Below, piece by piece: positions 12,371 through 13,176 of a DNA stretch of 13,176 nucleotides. Source of the DNA: an uncultured bacterium (GTDB taxonomy: Bacteria > Cyanobacteriota > Vampirovibrionia > Gastranaerophilales > Gastranaerophilaceae). The stretch lies in assembly GCA_945910925.1 (NCBI GenBank), contig CAMDZX010000040.1, positions 1-13,176 on the forward strand. The letters are read 5' to 3'. The notes under the pieces were generated by a model. It was not told the DNA's origin, made no database searches, and worked only from the letters and a program-made list of their open reading frames with translations. Positions within the stretch are counted from its first letter, which is position 1, and each line of letters begins with the position of its first letter. The translations under genes were made by a program, and so were the position numbers.

Positions 12371-13176
12371 TTAATATCTTGCTCCAAATACGTTGTAATC
12401 AAACGTAAATTGAATATCTATACTTTGTCCTCTAAACTCCACAGGAAGCGGTCTGAACGGTGCAGTCAATTCTACGGCCCTCAATGCTGCCTGATCGGCT
12501 GCCGGTAAACCTGATGATTTAAGCACTCTGCAAGAAAGCATTCTACCGCTTTTAGCAATTTTGAACAAAAGTACTACGCGCTTACTTTCATCCCCTTTCG
12601 GCGGATTCCAGTTTAGTTTTATCTTTCTTTGTAATTCTCTCATATAAGGTCCGAAATCAGGTTCTCTGATTGCATCAATTCCGGGTCTTCCGCCACCGCC
12701 GCCGGGGTTACCGACATTACTGCCTGTTCCGCCGCCGCCTCGTGCGAGTTGACCACCACCGCCGCTACCCGAAGGCGCTAAAGATGGTGCAGGTGCATAT
12801 CTTCCTGCACTACTTCTTCCTGCATATCCGCCACCTGTTTTAGAACCTGTTTGCGAAGAAGTTCCTCCGACAGGACCTGTTGAGAACGATTTTCCCGCAG
12901 GTAACCCCGAAGGTACAGGAACGGCAAAAGGCGTTGAAGGTTTTATTGCAACCTTTGGAGGTGCAGAAACAGGTTTTGCACTAGGTGCAACCGATGGTGG
13001 TGCCGGTCTTTGCGTAGACGGTCTCGGTGCTTGTGATGCTTGTTTTTGAGGTGCAGGAGTCTGCGCAATTCTTTGCTGCTGAACATGTTGTTGTTTTATA
13101 ACTTGTTTTTGCGTATTTTGAATTTGTTTTTGTTGTTTTTGAATCATTTTTTGCAAAGAGCTTGCAGAAGATGATG
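12371..13176 (-). CDS. TonB/TolA-like energy transducer, C-terminal part (5' end outside the window)
   Basis: The reading frame stays open to the window edge (codons for Ser-rich residues precede the TTG at 13156), so the true start and probably an N-terminal membrane anchor lie beyond. In order, the visible part has a Gln/Lys-rich helix (IQKQQKQIQNTQKQVIKQQH), a long Pro/Ala-rich linker, a Gly/Ser-rich linker with several GGGG runs, and a C-terminal TonB_C-type domain of about 100 residues. The domain starts near DFGPYMRELQRKIKLNWNPP and includes RVVLLFKIAKSGRMLSCRVL, SSGLPAADQAALRAVELTAP and the final strand IDIQFTFDYNVFG. The layout is that of proteins spanning the periplasm and touching outer-membrane receptors or Pal. 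It is followed by exbB and two exbD genes on the same strand, the expected power unit. Whether it acts as TonB or TolA is undecided. Confidence 0.88.
   Translation of the reverse strand, partial: SSSASSLQKMIQKQQKQIQNTQKQVIKQQHVQQQRIAQTPAPQKQASQAPRPSTQRPAPPSVAPSAKPVSAPPKVAIKPSTPFAVPVPSGLPAGKSFSTGPVGGTSSQTGSKTGGGYAGRSSAGRYAPAPSLAPSGSGGGGQLARGGGGTGSNVGNPGGGGGRPGIDAIREPDFGPYMRELQRKIKLNWNPPKGDESKRVVLLFKIAKSGRMLSCRVLKSSGLPAADQAALRAVELTAPFRPLPVEFRGQSIDIQFTFDYNVFGARY

Noticed and set aside
12660..12780. Tandem repeat or CRISPR-like array in the GC-rich part of the TonB-like gene
   Set aside because: The repeats are irregular Gly/Ser-rich linker codons in frame, without constant repeat or spacer lengths.

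Overview
The window is AT-rich, gene-dense bacterial DNA from a diderm (Gram-negative-type), potentially flagellated organism. The envelope comes from an ExbB/ExbD/ExbD/TonB-like operon, and the flagellum from FliK-like, FlgE/F/G-like and FliJ proteins. The low GC, this gene mix and several proteins of no recognisable family suggest a gut non-photosynthetic cyanobacterial relative (Gastranaerophilales/Vampirovibrionia). That placement is inference from gene style; no marker gene here proves it. I see no rRNA, tRNA, CRISPR array, transposase or integrase.

Layout. 7-2569, minus strand: ilvE with an apparently shortened C-terminus, an 83-residue protein of unknown function, a HAD-family phosphatase/mutase, and a membrane-anchored PPC (DUF296) protein. 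A rho-independent terminator at 2631-2663 ends the next unit, also on the minus strand. That unit is a FliK-like gene followed by a FlgE/F/G-like gene, read from a good sigma-28 promoter (TAAA-N15-TCCGATAT, 4824-4850). Upstream lies an unrecognised 352-residue minus-strand gene (4926-5984), divergent from fliJ (6122-6583, plus). rarA (6591-7823, minus) converges on fliJ and is divergent from a solute-binding protein gene (7864-9090, plus), which overlaps tmk by four bases. tmk runs eight bases into a small convergent coiled-coil gene (9694-10071, minus). rnhA (10324-10809, plus) converges on the exbD2-exbD1-exbB-tonB-like operon, read leftward from beyond the right edge.

How it works together. 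The right end encodes a proton-motive-force-driven energy-transducing complex: an ExbB stator, two different ExbD subunits and a TonB/TolA-like partner. The middle holds flagellar late-assembly and export functions next to replication and nucleotide housekeeping (RarA, thymidylate kinase, RNase HI). The left end is metabolic. No intergenic stretch exceeds 300 bases. The longest, 10072-10323, holds the rnhA promoter, a run of eight G and nothing else I recognise.

The most interesting signals are regulatory. Three genes (fliJ, rarA, rnhA) have a -10 hexamer ending 6-7 bases before ATG and no usable Shine-Dalgarno, which predicts leaderless mRNAs, while their neighbours have clear Shine-Dalgarno sites. 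rarA and the solute-binding protein gene share a perfect 10-bp palindrome (TATAATTATA) that supplies overlapping -10 elements in both directions. All three convergent gene pairs end within 6-7 bases of each other or overlap. No complete new defence or mobile system is evident. The best candidates for undescribed biology are the orphan 352-residue protein and the leaderless/bidirectional promoter architecture.
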